DNA from: JBCCSZ01 sp039199225
GTDB lineage: Bacteria > Bacteroidota > Bacteroidia > Chitinophagales > Saprospiraceae
Reading direction: 5' to 3'
DNA length: 11,634 nt
Assembly: GCA_039199225.1 (NCBI GenBank)
Contig: JBCCSZ010000250.1
Location: forward strand, 1-11,634
The position numbers were made by a program, and so were the translations under genes. Numbering within the stretch: the first letter of the stretch is position 1; each line of letters begins with the position of its first letter. Positions 1 to 8,036 of the stretch are shown in pieces. The notes below the pieces were generated by a model. It had not been told where the DNA came from. It was given only the letters and a program-made list of their open reading frames with translations, and did no database searches.

Positions 1-1331
1 ATATTTGGCAAGCCTATCATGCGAATACTCAGCAATACCATTAGGCAATAAAACAACATAAAGCCATACAGATAGGCTACCTTTATTTGATTGGAGTCTC
101 TGAGGTTTTCCATTTCAAACAACCACGCTAGACCACTGGAACTATGCAGTTGAAAAGCTTCTCCTGTACACACCAACCGTGGCTGAGCGCCTGTATGCAA
201 GTCTCGGATGCGGAAAGCCATTGCCTCCCTCGCTGAGCCCCGTTTGTATTGCAAAGCCCCATTGATGTGGTTGGCGTTTTCCTCCTCCTTAAACAGTGGA
301 TAATAAAATCCACCCGACTGGGCATTGCGTGTCACCTGACCGTAAGATGAACAAATGAAAAGGTGGTTTTCTTTATCGTCTTTTAAATAATATTTGACGG
401 GAAAGTTGTACCTCAACTGCGTTCGATTGTCAGTAGTATTCGCAAAATAGTAGACAGGAGATTTTTGCTGTCCAATATTGCAATAAAAGCGGTCGTCCTT
501 ATTCAAGGTGATTTTTTGCCGGACGGGCTGTTGTCCAGAAAGCCAATGTCTACCAGAAGCCGTTTGAACTTTGATACCCTCTGCGAGGTATAAATTGGCT
601 GAAGGAAAAAAGTGCAATGCAGAAGAAACGTCGCCCACCGTCTCCCGAAGCAAAAAACAAGACCCCAATAAATCCCTATCTGATTTTTGAAGGGTCAAAC
701 CTGCTAAATCCAATAACTCTCCCAAGGGATATCCCTTTTTCAAAGTCCGATGCAGGCCCCTACAATAGGAAGGACGTTCGCGCTGGCCTAAATGTATTTG
801 ATAAAAAAGGGAGTCATTTTGCTCCAAAACTGCAAAGGCTAATAGGCGTTCTCCTTTTCTGTAAATCTCAAAACCCTGACCAATATCTCCATCAAAAATA
901 CTGTTGGCCAGCCGGTACTTTTTTCGGCTATACAGGGAGGGAAACGCAGCAGTTTCGAGCTGGCGATACAAAGGTTCAAAGAAATTTTCCAATGCCAAAA
1001 CGACTTTGCCGTTGCTATCGGGACGGGCCAAACAGTTTCCTTTTTTGTCGTCCCAAATTGAATGAAGCACACTAGATTCATTTACCAGATTTAAACTATC
1101 TGAAAATTCAAAACCATCGTGGCGAATCAAATGATAAGCTGTATTGTAAAAACCACCTTGAGCAGTACGCGCTGCCGGAAAGGTGTAATTTTTGACCACC
1201 TCGAACGATGCTACGGCAAGGAATAAAAATAGGCCAGAGATCATTAGGTAATTACGCCAGTTCTTCAGATAATTGAGGCCAATGACCATCAATACAACCA
1301 GCAATGCAAAGGTCGACAGGGATATAAACAT
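1..1331 (-). CDS. Large membrane protein of unknown family, 3' end cut off by the window edge
   Basis: An uninterrupted frame of about 443 codons starts at the ATG at 1331-1329 and is still open at base 1, so the C-terminus lies outside the window. I do not recognise the family. Two hydrophobic segments lie at the N-terminus (about residues 4-20, rich in L/V, and 27-45, LMISGLFLFLAVA). A long hydrophilic region of about 370 residues (46-415) follows, probably extracytoplasmic and rich in aromatic and beta-type sequence. A third hydrophobic segment begins near residue 415 (LYGFMLFYCLMVLLSI), just before the edge, so more membrane helices may follow. The start is 17 bases after the stop of the preceding gene, which indicates co-transcription with the two genes upstream. 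A polytopic cell-envelope enzyme of the RodA/FtsW kind is conceivable from the context, but nothing in the visible part proves it. Confidence 0.85.
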   Translation of the reverse strand, partial: MFISLSTFALLVVLMVIGLNYLKNWRNYLMISGLFLFLAVASFEVVKNYTFPAARTAQGGFYNTAYHLIRHDGFEFSDSLNLVNESSVLHSIWDDKKGNCLARPDSNGKVVLALENFFEPLYRQLETAAFPSLYSRKKYRLANSIFDGDIGQGFEIYRKGERLLAFAVLEQNDSLFYQIHLGQRERPSYCRGLHRTLKKGYPLGELLDLAGLTLQKSDRDLLGSCFLLRETVGDVSSALHFFPSANLYLAEGIKVQTASGRHWLSGQQPVRQKITLNKDDRFYCNIGQQKSPVYYFANTTDNRTQLRYNFPVKYYLKDDKENHLFICSSYGQVTRNAQSGGFYYPLFKEEENANHINGALQYKRGSAREAMAFRIRDLHTGAQPRLVCTGEAFQLHSSSGLAWLFEMENLRDSNQIKVAYLYGFMLFYCLMVLLSIRMIGLPN

Positions 1332-1348
1332 AAGGTGGCTTTCTTAGG

Positions 1349-3355
1349 TTATTGGTGGTAAAAGCGTTTGAGTGTATTCGGAAATCCAGCATCTGGTTGC
1401 AAGGTGGCATCCGGAATTTCATAGCCCATCAAAAGTACGTTCTCAAGTGAGCGCACTTCTGACTTTTTAGCAATGGCTACTGCATTTCGCAAAAATCGAC
1501 GGATGCTGTGAGGCCCCACCTCTTCCGATTGCAATGCCTCTTTACCATCCACAGCCCAGTAGTAATTGGCCAGACTGTACTTCGTTTCACTGGCCGTAGG
1601 GGCCGCTCGGCTTTGCAGCAAGTCCCAAAAGTGAAAAGCCATCTCGTATAAATATTGATGAAATGCTGCCACATCTTCCGCCTTTCGAATGTCCAGGCTA
1701 CTCAGGTCGTCTTTGAATAAGCGATAGCGCATGAACATCTGCTCGAAATAGCGCTCGATGGCCTTTTGCGCCGCAGCTTGCTGATTGATCTTTCCGAAAG
1801 ACTGTATGATGTCATTACCAAATACCTCTGCTGTAGACAGCCCCCACTTTTTAAGTTGTCGTTCGATCTGCACTTCATCAAGCTCCTCCTCTATACTTTT
1901 CCGCAAAATGAAATGAGTCAATAAATCAGTACGTATATCCGACAACTCTTTAGTCATTTTCACACCCGACTTTTCCACCAGTGTTTCCAGTCCTTCCACC
2001 ACCTTCAACTGCCGCAACAATTGTCTGCCCAATGTATCAGAAACCTGTACCCCATCGAGATTGTGCTCACACTCTTTCAAGGCATCCAATCGATCCTGTA
2101 CCTTTTGCAGACGACTCAATGCACTGGCAGAGAGTCCTTTTTTAGCTTTACCATTTCCCTCCGGTTTACCTACCTGAGCAAGGGTTTTTAAAACGGAGGT
2201 ATCCGAGATGAAATGCGCCAGAAAAGAGGTTAAATTTTTTGCATCCGGATGGCGAATGAGTGTCTCTTTCTTGCGCGCAATGGCAGGCCAGACATTAGAC
2301 ATATATCGATAAGAACGACTGAGTACTTTTTCAGAATAGTGAAAATCCGGATTTACTTCTTTCACATCTTTTTGTGAACGAACAGCAAGCGATTTTTTCA
2401 TTTTTGAAGGGATGCTCTCCAGAGCTAAGATCAGGGCAGGAAGCGTTTTTATTTGCGTGGATAAGCCCATTTGTTCCAACCAGAATTGACGATTTTTTGA
2501 AAATAAACGATCAATCGATAACTGCTCCGTTTTCTTGGATTGTGCTGCCTCCTTGAGATATTGCGATTGACGAATCAATCTATAAATACCAAGCGCAAAC
2601 AGGCATCCCATCAAGAGTACGAGACCGAGCAATACGTCATTGACCCGATTGGTTTGGTAAATGGTTTTGGGTGGAGGTATGGCAATCTTTTGCTTTTTAT
2701 TTATTTTCGTAAAAACCAGGCTTTCCCCTGACTTCAACAGGGCAGGTCGTTGCAAATAGGAAAGCCGGCCATTTTGCACAAACAAGATATTCTGCCTGCC
2801 ACCTCTTTTGATTTTGGCTACCAGCAGTGAAACAAAAACATCTCTTAAGCTCGCTGTTTTCCAAGAGTCCTCCCCTTTGACCTCTAGCTCTTCCTCCAAT
2901 GTTGCCAAGCGCCAATTTCGCTTTCCATCCCTGTTCGCCATATAATCTGTCTCCACTAGTTTATATTTTTCTTTGGATGCACTTTTATAGATGTACACTC
3001 TTGGAAAATACTTCAACAACAGCAGATCAAATGCCATTTGGTTGGAATCTTTTACGCTGTAAAGTTCATCGCCTTCCTGCACCAAGGTCAACTCCTGCAA
3101 ACCGAAAGTCAGAACTTTTCGGATGGGATCATAGGACAGCATGGGAGCTGTATTGATTTGACAAATAGACTGACTGCGCTCATCTAGAAAAAAGGAATCA
3201 CTAGACGAAAGCACATATTTATTTATCAATTTTTGTGAGCCCAAAGCAACAGAGTCAACACGACTTTGTGCAACTGTCATAGCCGCTGGAAAACAGCACA
3301 GCAAAAAAAACAGACTTCTTCCTAAGTAAACTTTTGACTTAATTATGGATAGCAT
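1349..3355 (-). CDS. Bitopic membrane protein with signal peptide and helical cytoplasmic domain, function unknown
   Basis: Unrecognised protein of 668 residues. It begins with a signal peptide (about 1-30: positive K/R stretch, then LFFLLCCFPAAM, ending AMTVAQ). A probable periplasmic domain of about 210 residues follows, then one membrane helix at about 239-259 (VLLGLVLLMGCLFALGIYRL). The remaining 400 residues are charged and strongly helical, with several likely coiled-coil stretches (about 410-500), and should face the cytoplasm. I chose the ATG at 3355-3353 because it directly precedes a normal signal peptide. A TTG six codons upstream (3373) is the longest possible start. The gene lies 34 bases after the actin-like ATPase gene and 17 bases before the next membrane protein. 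The topology would let it link a cytoplasmic ATPase to the envelope, but that role is inference from gene order only. Confidence 0.85.
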   Translation of the reverse strand: MLSIIKSKVYLGRSLFFLLCCFPAAMTVAQSRVDSVALGSQKLINKYVLSSSDSFFLDERSQSICQINTAPMLSYDPIRKVLTFGLQELTLVQEGDELYSVKDSNQMAFDLLLLKYFPRVYIYKSASKEKYKLVETDYMANRDGKRNWRLATLEEELEVKGEDSWKTASLRDVFVSLLVAKIKRGGRQNILFVQNGRLSYLQRPALLKSGESLVFTKINKKQKIAIPPPKTIYQTNRVNDVLLGLVLLMGCLFALGIYRLIRQSQYLKEAAQSKKTEQLSIDRLFSKNRQFWLEQMGLSTQIKTLPALILALESIPSKMKKSLAVRSQKDVKEVNPDFHYSEKVLSRSYRYMSNVWPAIARKKETLIRHPDAKNLTSFLAHFISDTSVLKTLAQVGKPEGNGKAKKGLSASALSRLQKVQDRLDALKECEHNLDGVQVSDTLGRQLLRQLKVVEGLETLVEKSGVKMTKELSDIRTDLLTHFILRKSIEEELDEVQIERQLKKWGLSTAEVFGNDIIQSFGKINQQAAAQKAIERYFEQMFMRYRLFKDDLSSLDIRKAEDVAAFHQYLYEMAFHFWDLLQSRAAPTASETKYSLANYYWAVDGKEALQSEEVGPHSIRRFLRNAVAIAKKSEVRSLENVLLMGYEIPDATLQPDAGFPNTLKRFYHQ

Positions 3356-3389
3356 AATCGAAAATTGAGGCAAACGACAGATGGATAAA

Positions 3390-5870
3390 TCAAACTAAAT
3401 CATCGGTGGTAAAAACCTTGAATCGCAACTTATTTCCTTTTCGGACATATGGAAATAAAGACATCCATACAACAGCATCGTAGTTGATGTTCTTAGGGGG
3501 AATTTCCATAGGTCTCAAAAAACTACTGCTATTTTCAGTGCGTTCGATGAAGCCATTTCCAGTGTAAAAAATATTCGATTTTTGATCTTCTGTAGCAGAA
3601 ATAATTCCTTCCTCTCGTTCGTAGGAGGTACCTCCAATTTTAATGTAGGGCGTATTTTTTCGATTGATGTCAAAACCGGTTTGATAGAAGAGCAGTTGCT
3701 GTTCTCGAATACTTTCTACACCTTCATTGGCCGAAAAAAGATGAACAAACCAATTGTCTTCCGATGTATTTCCCTTTGGATCAGCAGTCTCGTCCTTATT
3801 TAACTGAAAGGCATTTGGAAAACCAACGAGATCAGAATTTTCATTGATCCCTCGGGAAATATTTAGTGGTCCGTAGAGGCAAGACTCCTTTGAAATATCT
3901 GGAAACCATTTTACATCCATCGCCCCTAGTTCGGATTGTAAATGTTCGATGAGGCGCCTGCGGAACGGTGGAAATAGAAACGCCCTGCCTGTTAGCAAAA
4001 CGGCCTTGAATGTTTTGAATGAAGATTCGTTAATGGTAGTACTGATGTGTTGTATCAGATGGTCAACGGCTTTGGAAATGTAACCAAAATAGTCCCCAAG
4101 AACTTTACCCGACCGATCAAGTGCTTGTAGAAAGGCGTTGATCTCTTCGTTGCGACTGCTCTCATTGGTGGCATTGCGAATTTGCTCCAATTCAGGCAGT
4201 GCTAAAATTTGATCGAGGTCCAATACTGCTGAACTTTCTTCCGACAAATTTTCGATGTTTCTTTGGCTGTATAAGTGCTTGAGCTTTTCGACCATACGCA
4301 TAAAGTCGAATTGCAACCCTGGATCGGGATTCATCAAAATGGATCGAATAAACAACTCTCGCTGTTCCACCTCGGAACCAAACACAAGGGCGGCCAAGGT
4401 ATCGATGAAAGCAAAGGTGATGATGTGGCCACTACCCGCATTTCCACCGCGATACAATCCATAATATTGCTGTGGTTGCTCTCCGGTTTTGACAATGCTG
4501 ATGTCTATGGTTCCCTTACCGGCATCTACCACCAAATAGTTTTGGGAAGGCGCCAGTGCTTCGAGTTCTGTGGACTTGTATAAAATACCCAAAAAGGAAG
4601 CATCGCTTTCTGAGATGGTCTGCACCTCAATTCCGTCAAAGCCATAATCCTTTTCAGTATCTGCAAATATTTTTCGAGCATCTCGAATGGTCGTCTTTAT
4701 CAAATTGTTGACCTTCTCTTGCTTGTAGATGTTTGGCACTAAGAGAATGAGTCGCAATTTATTTTTACCTAAACCCGTGCGACCGTTTTGCGCCATTGGA
4801 TCCATGCGCCGGTGGGACTCTTTGATGCCCTTGAGCAAGGCGTGAAAAAACTGATTAAAAATGGCTTGAAATACTTCTTCTTTTCGCTGATTAAAATCAA
4901 AGCGATCAAAGGTTCCCGATCCATTTTGGGTGATGTAATATCGAATGTTTGGTGGCGATCCGTGTTCGATCAATTTGAGGTTTGGGATGGGGCGAAACTT
5001 CTTTTCATTGGCTGGCGCCCGGTAGCGGTTTTCGTGCATTAATACTTCCAATAAATCCAAATTATTACGGAAATAAAATGGCGACTCCCAGTTGACAAAC
5101 CGAGAAGGTTTTTCTCGATCTACACGGATGTAAAAGTGGGATTGAAACAAATATTCGTTCTCATCGAATTGGTGGAAGTTCTCGAAATATTCCGGGTCTT
5201 CCTGGTAATAGTAATGAAGGTGTTCTGCTCCTTGATCAGCTTGTGGTAAAAATTGTTCGTGGATAACATCAAACAAATTGATCTTCTGAATGCGCGTTTG
5301 GCCAGCCTTCAGCGAGCGAAAAGCCATCTGCGAAGAGTCCGACCCAAAGTCAAAAACAGCTTCGTAAATATTTTCAGCCGATTCGATGTAAACCTCAAAG
5401 GCAAACTCAAGTTTTAGCTCATCTTCTTTTCGCCAATCCATTATTTCTACCTCAAAAAGAATCCGCCACTTCTCTCCGGATGCATCCCCGATGTATTTGA
5501 GCTGTAGGTCCTCCCCTTCTGGCTCAATGAAAAAGGGATAAATGTCTCCATTGTGCAGACCACTCAAACGCTTGGACAACTTGTCGTCGATCGGGCGACC
5601 GCCGGAACCTCCTACACTGAGCTCGCACTTGAGCAGTTTCTCCTCCGGCAATACCTTCCAATCCCACATACCTTTCAATGCCAGGTCGGCCTTGTTGCGT
5701 CCGGAGACCAGCATGGTGTTTTTTCGAATGGTAAAAATAGCATCCGAACTTCCCGTATTTTTGATGATGTACTCGGGGGTGAAGTCCGATGGCAAAGAGC
5801 CTAGTTTGAGGTGTGCAATCTGAACTCTTCTGTTGTTGATAATCAACGGTAAATAATAGGACAAGGCCAT
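3390..5870 (-). CDS. Actin/Hsp70-fold ATPase-like protein with extra N-terminal domain, function unknown
   Basis: An 826-residue protein with no signal peptide or membrane helix, so probably cytoplasmic. The first ~165 residues form a separate, mainly beta-like domain. The rest carries the ordered motifs of the actin/Hsp70/sugar-kinase ATPase superfamily: phosphate-1 at 172-185 (VFDFGSDSSQMAFR, D174, G176); a strand like that of Hsp70 at 373-380 (RLILLVPN); a connect-1-like stretch at 418-430 with E421; phosphate-2 at 445-460 (YLVVDAGKGTIDISIV, D449, G451, G453, D456); and an adenosine-type motif at 622-636 (KAVLLTGRAFLFPPF, G628). The motifs diverge from DnaK and MreB, and about 240 residues separate phosphate-1 from connect-1, more than in DnaK, so this is neither protein. 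SrfB-like proteins have a related architecture and are one alternative label. The ATG at 5870 follows a possible small gene that overlaps it by 28 bases. The gene heads the two downstream membrane-protein genes. Confidence 0.85.
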   Translation of the reverse strand: MALSYYLPLIINNRRVQIAHLKLGSLPSDFTPEYIIKNTGSSDAIFTIRKNTMLVSGRNKADLALKGMWDWKVLPEEKLLKCELSVGGSGGRPIDDKLSKRLSGLHNGDIYPFFIEPEGEDLQLKYIGDASGEKWRILFEVEIMDWRKEDELKLEFAFEVYIESAENIYEAVFDFGSDSSQMAFRSLKAGQTRIQKINLFDVIHEQFLPQADQGAEHLHYYYQEDPEYFENFHQFDENEYLFQSHFYIRVDREKPSRFVNWESPFYFRNNLDLLEVLMHENRYRAPANEKKFRPIPNLKLIEHGSPPNIRYYITQNGSGTFDRFDFNQRKEEVFQAIFNQFFHALLKGIKESHRRMDPMAQNGRTGLGKNKLRLILLVPNIYKQEKVNNLIKTTIRDARKIFADTEKDYGFDGIEVQTISESDASFLGILYKSTELEALAPSQNYLVVDAGKGTIDISIVKTGEQPQQYYGLYRGGNAGSGHIITFAFIDTLAALVFGSEVEQRELFIRSILMNPDPGLQFDFMRMVEKLKHLYSQRNIENLSEESSAVLDLDQILALPELEQIRNATNESSRNEEINAFLQALDRSGKVLGDYFGYISKAVDHLIQHISTTINESSFKTFKAVLLTGRAFLFPPFRRRLIEHLQSELGAMDVKWFPDISKESCLYGPLNISRGINENSDLVGFPNAFQLNKDETADPKGNTSEDNWFVHLFSANEGVESIREQQLLFYQTGFDINRKNTPYIKIGGTSYEREEGIISATEDQKSNIFYTGNGFIERTENSSSFLRPMEIPPKNINYDAVVWMSLFPYVRKGNKLRFKVFTTDDLV

Positions 5871-6019
5871 AGGGTTTGTCTAGGATTTCGTTTTTGAATG
5901 ATGCCACGCAGTAGCTGCAACGACCTCAGATCGCTGGGCTTAATTGGCTGTAAAAAACTGCCTAAAATTCTTTTATGTTCGTTGAGATTATAATGCAGGG
6001 CCAACAGACGTTCGCACAT
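5843..6019 (-). CDS. Possible small helical protein overlapping the actin-like ATPase gene
   Basis: An ATG at 6019-6017 opens a 58-residue frame (beginning MCERLLALHYNLNEHKRILG) that ends with TGA at 5845-5843, 28 bases inside the actin-like ATPase gene. The sequence reads like a real protein over its first ~50 residues: leucine-rich, basic, with heptad-like spacing that suggests one or two amphipathic helices, and no runs of odd residues. The last residues (WPCPIIYR) come from the overlap and look less constrained. A stop (TGA) lies five codons before the ATG, so it cannot be a longer protein. If real, it would be the first gene of the operon and translationally coupled to the ATPase. It could equally be a chance frame or a remnant of an older gene. 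No homologue is recognised. Confidence 0.4.
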   Translation of the reverse strand: MCERLLALHYNLNEHKRILGSFLQPIKPSDLRSLQLLRGIIQKRNPRQTLWPCPIIYR

Positions 6020-6427
6020 CTGATCGCAGTATCATACCGGATTATTGGGGCAAAAGACGGTCTGTCGTTTACTGAGTCAGCAAGCGCGTATTTTACCCAT
6101 TTTTAAATTTCTAATAAGAATTATTGAGTTCGCTCAACATATGTTTCATAACAAGTCGGGCATTTACTGCCCACAGATTAAGGTGAATAAAATTCCCTTA
6201 TTGTAATGAAGCTTTCGATAGGATTGCGTTTGTGGTTTGTCAATCAATTTTGCTGTAAGCTAACAGATTGATCCCTTTTTGCTGTTTTTTTTCGATAAAA
6301 CAGGAAGGATCATCGAAGTTTAGTGCAAATTTTGAAGTTTCGAGCGTTGATGTACAAATAACAAATGCCCGAAGCAAAATATTGCCCCGAGCACTTATTA
6401 ACTTTTAAATATTGAGTATTTCTTATT
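6020..6427. other. Non-coding stretch between the actin-like cassette and the thioredoxin-like gene
   Basis: About 400 bases without a supportable gene. Both neighbouring genes run leftward, so this should hold the terminator of the thioredoxin-like gene (seen at 6366-6393) and the promoter of the actin-like cassette. I could not find a convincing TTTG/TAnnTTTG pair for that promoter. Two short hairpins sit next to each other: TTGAG-TTCG-CTCAA at 6124-6137 and GGGCA-TTTAC-TGCCC at 6158-6172. Their stems are only five base pairs, so they may be chance. No repeats or RNA gene is recognised. Confidence 0.6.
6366..6393 (-). terminator. Rho-independent-like terminator of the thioredoxin-like gene
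   Basis: On the minus strand, 34 bases after the stop of the thioredoxin-like gene, TGCTCGGGGCAA and TTGCTTCGGGCA flank a four-base TATT loop. In RNA all twelve positions pair, three of them as G-U wobbles. A T-rich run (TTTGTTATTTG) follows on the same strand. The wobbles pair only in the minus-strand transcript, which fixes the direction. Confidence 0.65.
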
Positions 6428-7603
6428 TTACAGTGCATTTATTTTGTCGAGTAATTCTTTGGTTTCCTTTGCCTCCATGCCATCCGCAGTGGCAAACTCG
6501 ATGGCCAAACGGGCGTGCTTAGCCGCCAATTCCTTTTCTTGCAACTTGAAGCAGATAGACGCCAGGGTGTCGTGGTTGTAGTAGCTGGGCTTGATCTTAA
6601 CGGATTGCTCCGACCAGGATTTGGCTTTGAGCAGCATCTTCTGATCGTCCGTCAATTCGTAAAAGCGCCAAGCAATGCTGTTGAGTTGTTGCCAATCTTT
6701 GATTTTATAGGTATCCATAAATTCTACGGCTGCTGTCAAATAGGCATCAACGTGTTGAGGCTCTTTGGCTTTGCGACTCAGATGCTGCAACCAAAAGTCG
6801 TCCCCCATTTTAGCACCGTCCGCTCCGAAGACTTCTTTGTAGATCGCAGCGACGCGCTGCTTGTCAAAATCCTTTTCTTTGTACAGCTGACGGCGAATAC
6901 CACTGCTCAGCAGATAGTTGGCCTGCGATTTATTGCCAGATTGGTAATAGGCTTCTCTATTGCTTTTCACAAACTTATACAGCTCAGAATCCATATCTCC
7001 AGGAGCCGTATTGAGTACAAAGTCCATATTCTCCTCCGTTTTCCAGTCTTTCTGGGTTGCCATGTACTGACTGGCCACCTCCGAAGCATCTTTGTTGCGA
7101 ATCTCACTCAGCGCCAACGCAAACTTTCTCAAAAATTCAGGGTCGCGTTCCCCCTCTTCATACATAGACATCAATGTACCCACCTGCCGATCTGGATCGG
7201 TGGCTGCCTCCCCAAAATCGATGAATTCTTCGGTCGTTAAGCGCCCCAGCCCTTGATGCACCATATCCCCTCTGGTATTGATCACCAGATAGGTCGGATA
7301 AGCATACACATCATACGCCTTTGCAAAAAGAATTCCTTCCCCTTTTTCCATATCGATTTTCACATTGATGAAGGATTCGTTGAACAGCTTGCCGACTTCT
7401 TCTTGCGGAAATACATTGGCTGCCATCCACTTGCAAGGTCCACACCAAGTCGTATAGGCATCCACAAAAATGAGTTTTTTCTGTTCCTTGGCCAATTCGA
7501 GCGTTTTTTCCCAATCGGTATTTGAAAACGCAATCCCGGCATCTTGTGCCTCTAGGTTGATGACCAATAACAGACCTAGCAAGAGTAAAAGAAACTGTTT
7601 CAT
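6428..7603 (-). CDS. Secreted thioredoxin-fold protein with helical C-terminal extension
   Basis: A 391-residue protein with a clear signal peptide (1-20, MKQFLLLLLGLLLVINLEAQ, cleavage expected after AQ), so it acts in the periplasm or at the envelope. Residues about 25-130 form a thioredoxin domain with the redox motif WCGPCK at 53-58 (C54 and C57) and the conserved cis-proline at P103 (YAYPTYLV). The family uses this site for dithiol-disulfide exchange with partner proteins. The C-terminal 260 residues are helical and TPR-like; the last ~90 (containing AWRFYELTD and ASICFKLQEKELAAKHARLA) look most like TPR units and may bind partners. The ATG at 7603 directly precedes the signal peptide. 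The gene stands alone: a terminator follows and a divergent gene lies upstream. The substrate is unknown, and no DsbD-like partner is in the window. Maintaining reduced envelope thiols is a reasonable guess. Confidence 0.9.
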   Translation of the reverse strand: MKQFLLLLLGLLLVINLEAQDAGIAFSNTDWEKTLELAKEQKKLIFVDAYTTWCGPCKWMAANVFPQEEVGKLFNESFINVKIDMEKGEGILFAKAYDVYAYPTYLVINTRGDMVHQGLGRLTTEEFIDFGEAATDPDRQVGTLMSMYEEGERDPEFLRKFALALSEIRNKDASEVASQYMATQKDWKTEENMDFVLNTAPGDMDSELYKFVKSNREAYYQSGNKSQANYLLSSGIRRQLYKEKDFDKQRVAAIYKEVFGADGAKMGDDFWLQHLSRKAKEPQHVDAYLTAAVEFMDTYKIKDWQQLNSIAWRFYELTDDQKMLLKAKSWSEQSVKIKPSYYNHDTLASICFKLQEKELAAKHARLAIEFATADGMEAKETKELLDKINAL

Positions 7604-8036
7604 ATTCGATATTTTATTGATGGTTAAAATAAGGATTTAAGCCTCGATGGAGAAATGCAGTGTGACAATTTCAGGACAATTGACCAACTTAGATATAGTG
7701 AAAACAGTATTTCTACTCGAATGATTGAGCTGTAAAGGACATTCGGTCACTAAAAAATTCACAATTTGTCCCGGAGAGCAGACGACATATATACATGCTG
7801 CTCAATCAAAAAACAAGTCACATACATATTTTATTGCTTCAAAAGGAGATAAACATACTATTTACAGATCATGGATGAGCACTCAATCAAATAGTGATGA
7901 ATAATATATTACAATATCTTCTTTTTGTACTTTTTACCGGATGTAAAAGCGCTTAGATTGTATACTGTATGCACTCTGTCCCTTCCTAAAGCCCACACTA
8001 CCCTACTATTTTTGGAACACGAGAACACTGTGAACA
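7604..8036. other. Divergent intergenic region, thioredoxin-like gene and HTH/alpha-CTD gene
   Basis: About 430 AT-rich bases between two genes transcribed away from each other, so it should contain both promoters. The only motif I would point to is a -7-like box for the plus-strand gene at 8007-8014. No convincing promoter is visible for the minus-strand gene. The region contains a 10-base AT palindrome (TAATATATTA, 7902-7911) that is probably chance. No RNA gene or open frame worth reporting is seen. Confidence 0.5.
8007..8014 (+). promoter_or_regulatory. Possible Bacteroidota -7 box of the HTH/alpha-CTD gene
   Basis: TATTTTTG fits the Bacteroidota sigma-A -7 consensus TAnnTTTG and lies 22 bases before the ATG at 8037, which would give a short leader. 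No matching TTTG -33 box is found at the usual distance, so support is weak. Confidence 0.3.

Noticed and set aside
617..1075. Plus-strand open frame of 152 codons
   Set aside because: It lies entirely opposite the continuous membrane-protein frame on the minus strand, and its product shows no domain or sensible hydrophobic pattern.
5524..5907. Minus-strand frame of 127 codons overlapping the ATPase start
   Set aside because: It is in another frame over the N-terminal domain of the ATPase and begins at a weak position; its composition is not protein-like.
6124..6172. Two adjacent short hairpins as a small RNA or riboswitch
   Set aside because: Stems of only five base pairs with no known motif are expected by chance in such a sequence.
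6515..7240. Plus-strand open frame of 241 codons
   Set aside because: It is antisense to the thioredoxin-like gene, whose motifs are unambiguous. The long frame is a by-product of codon use.
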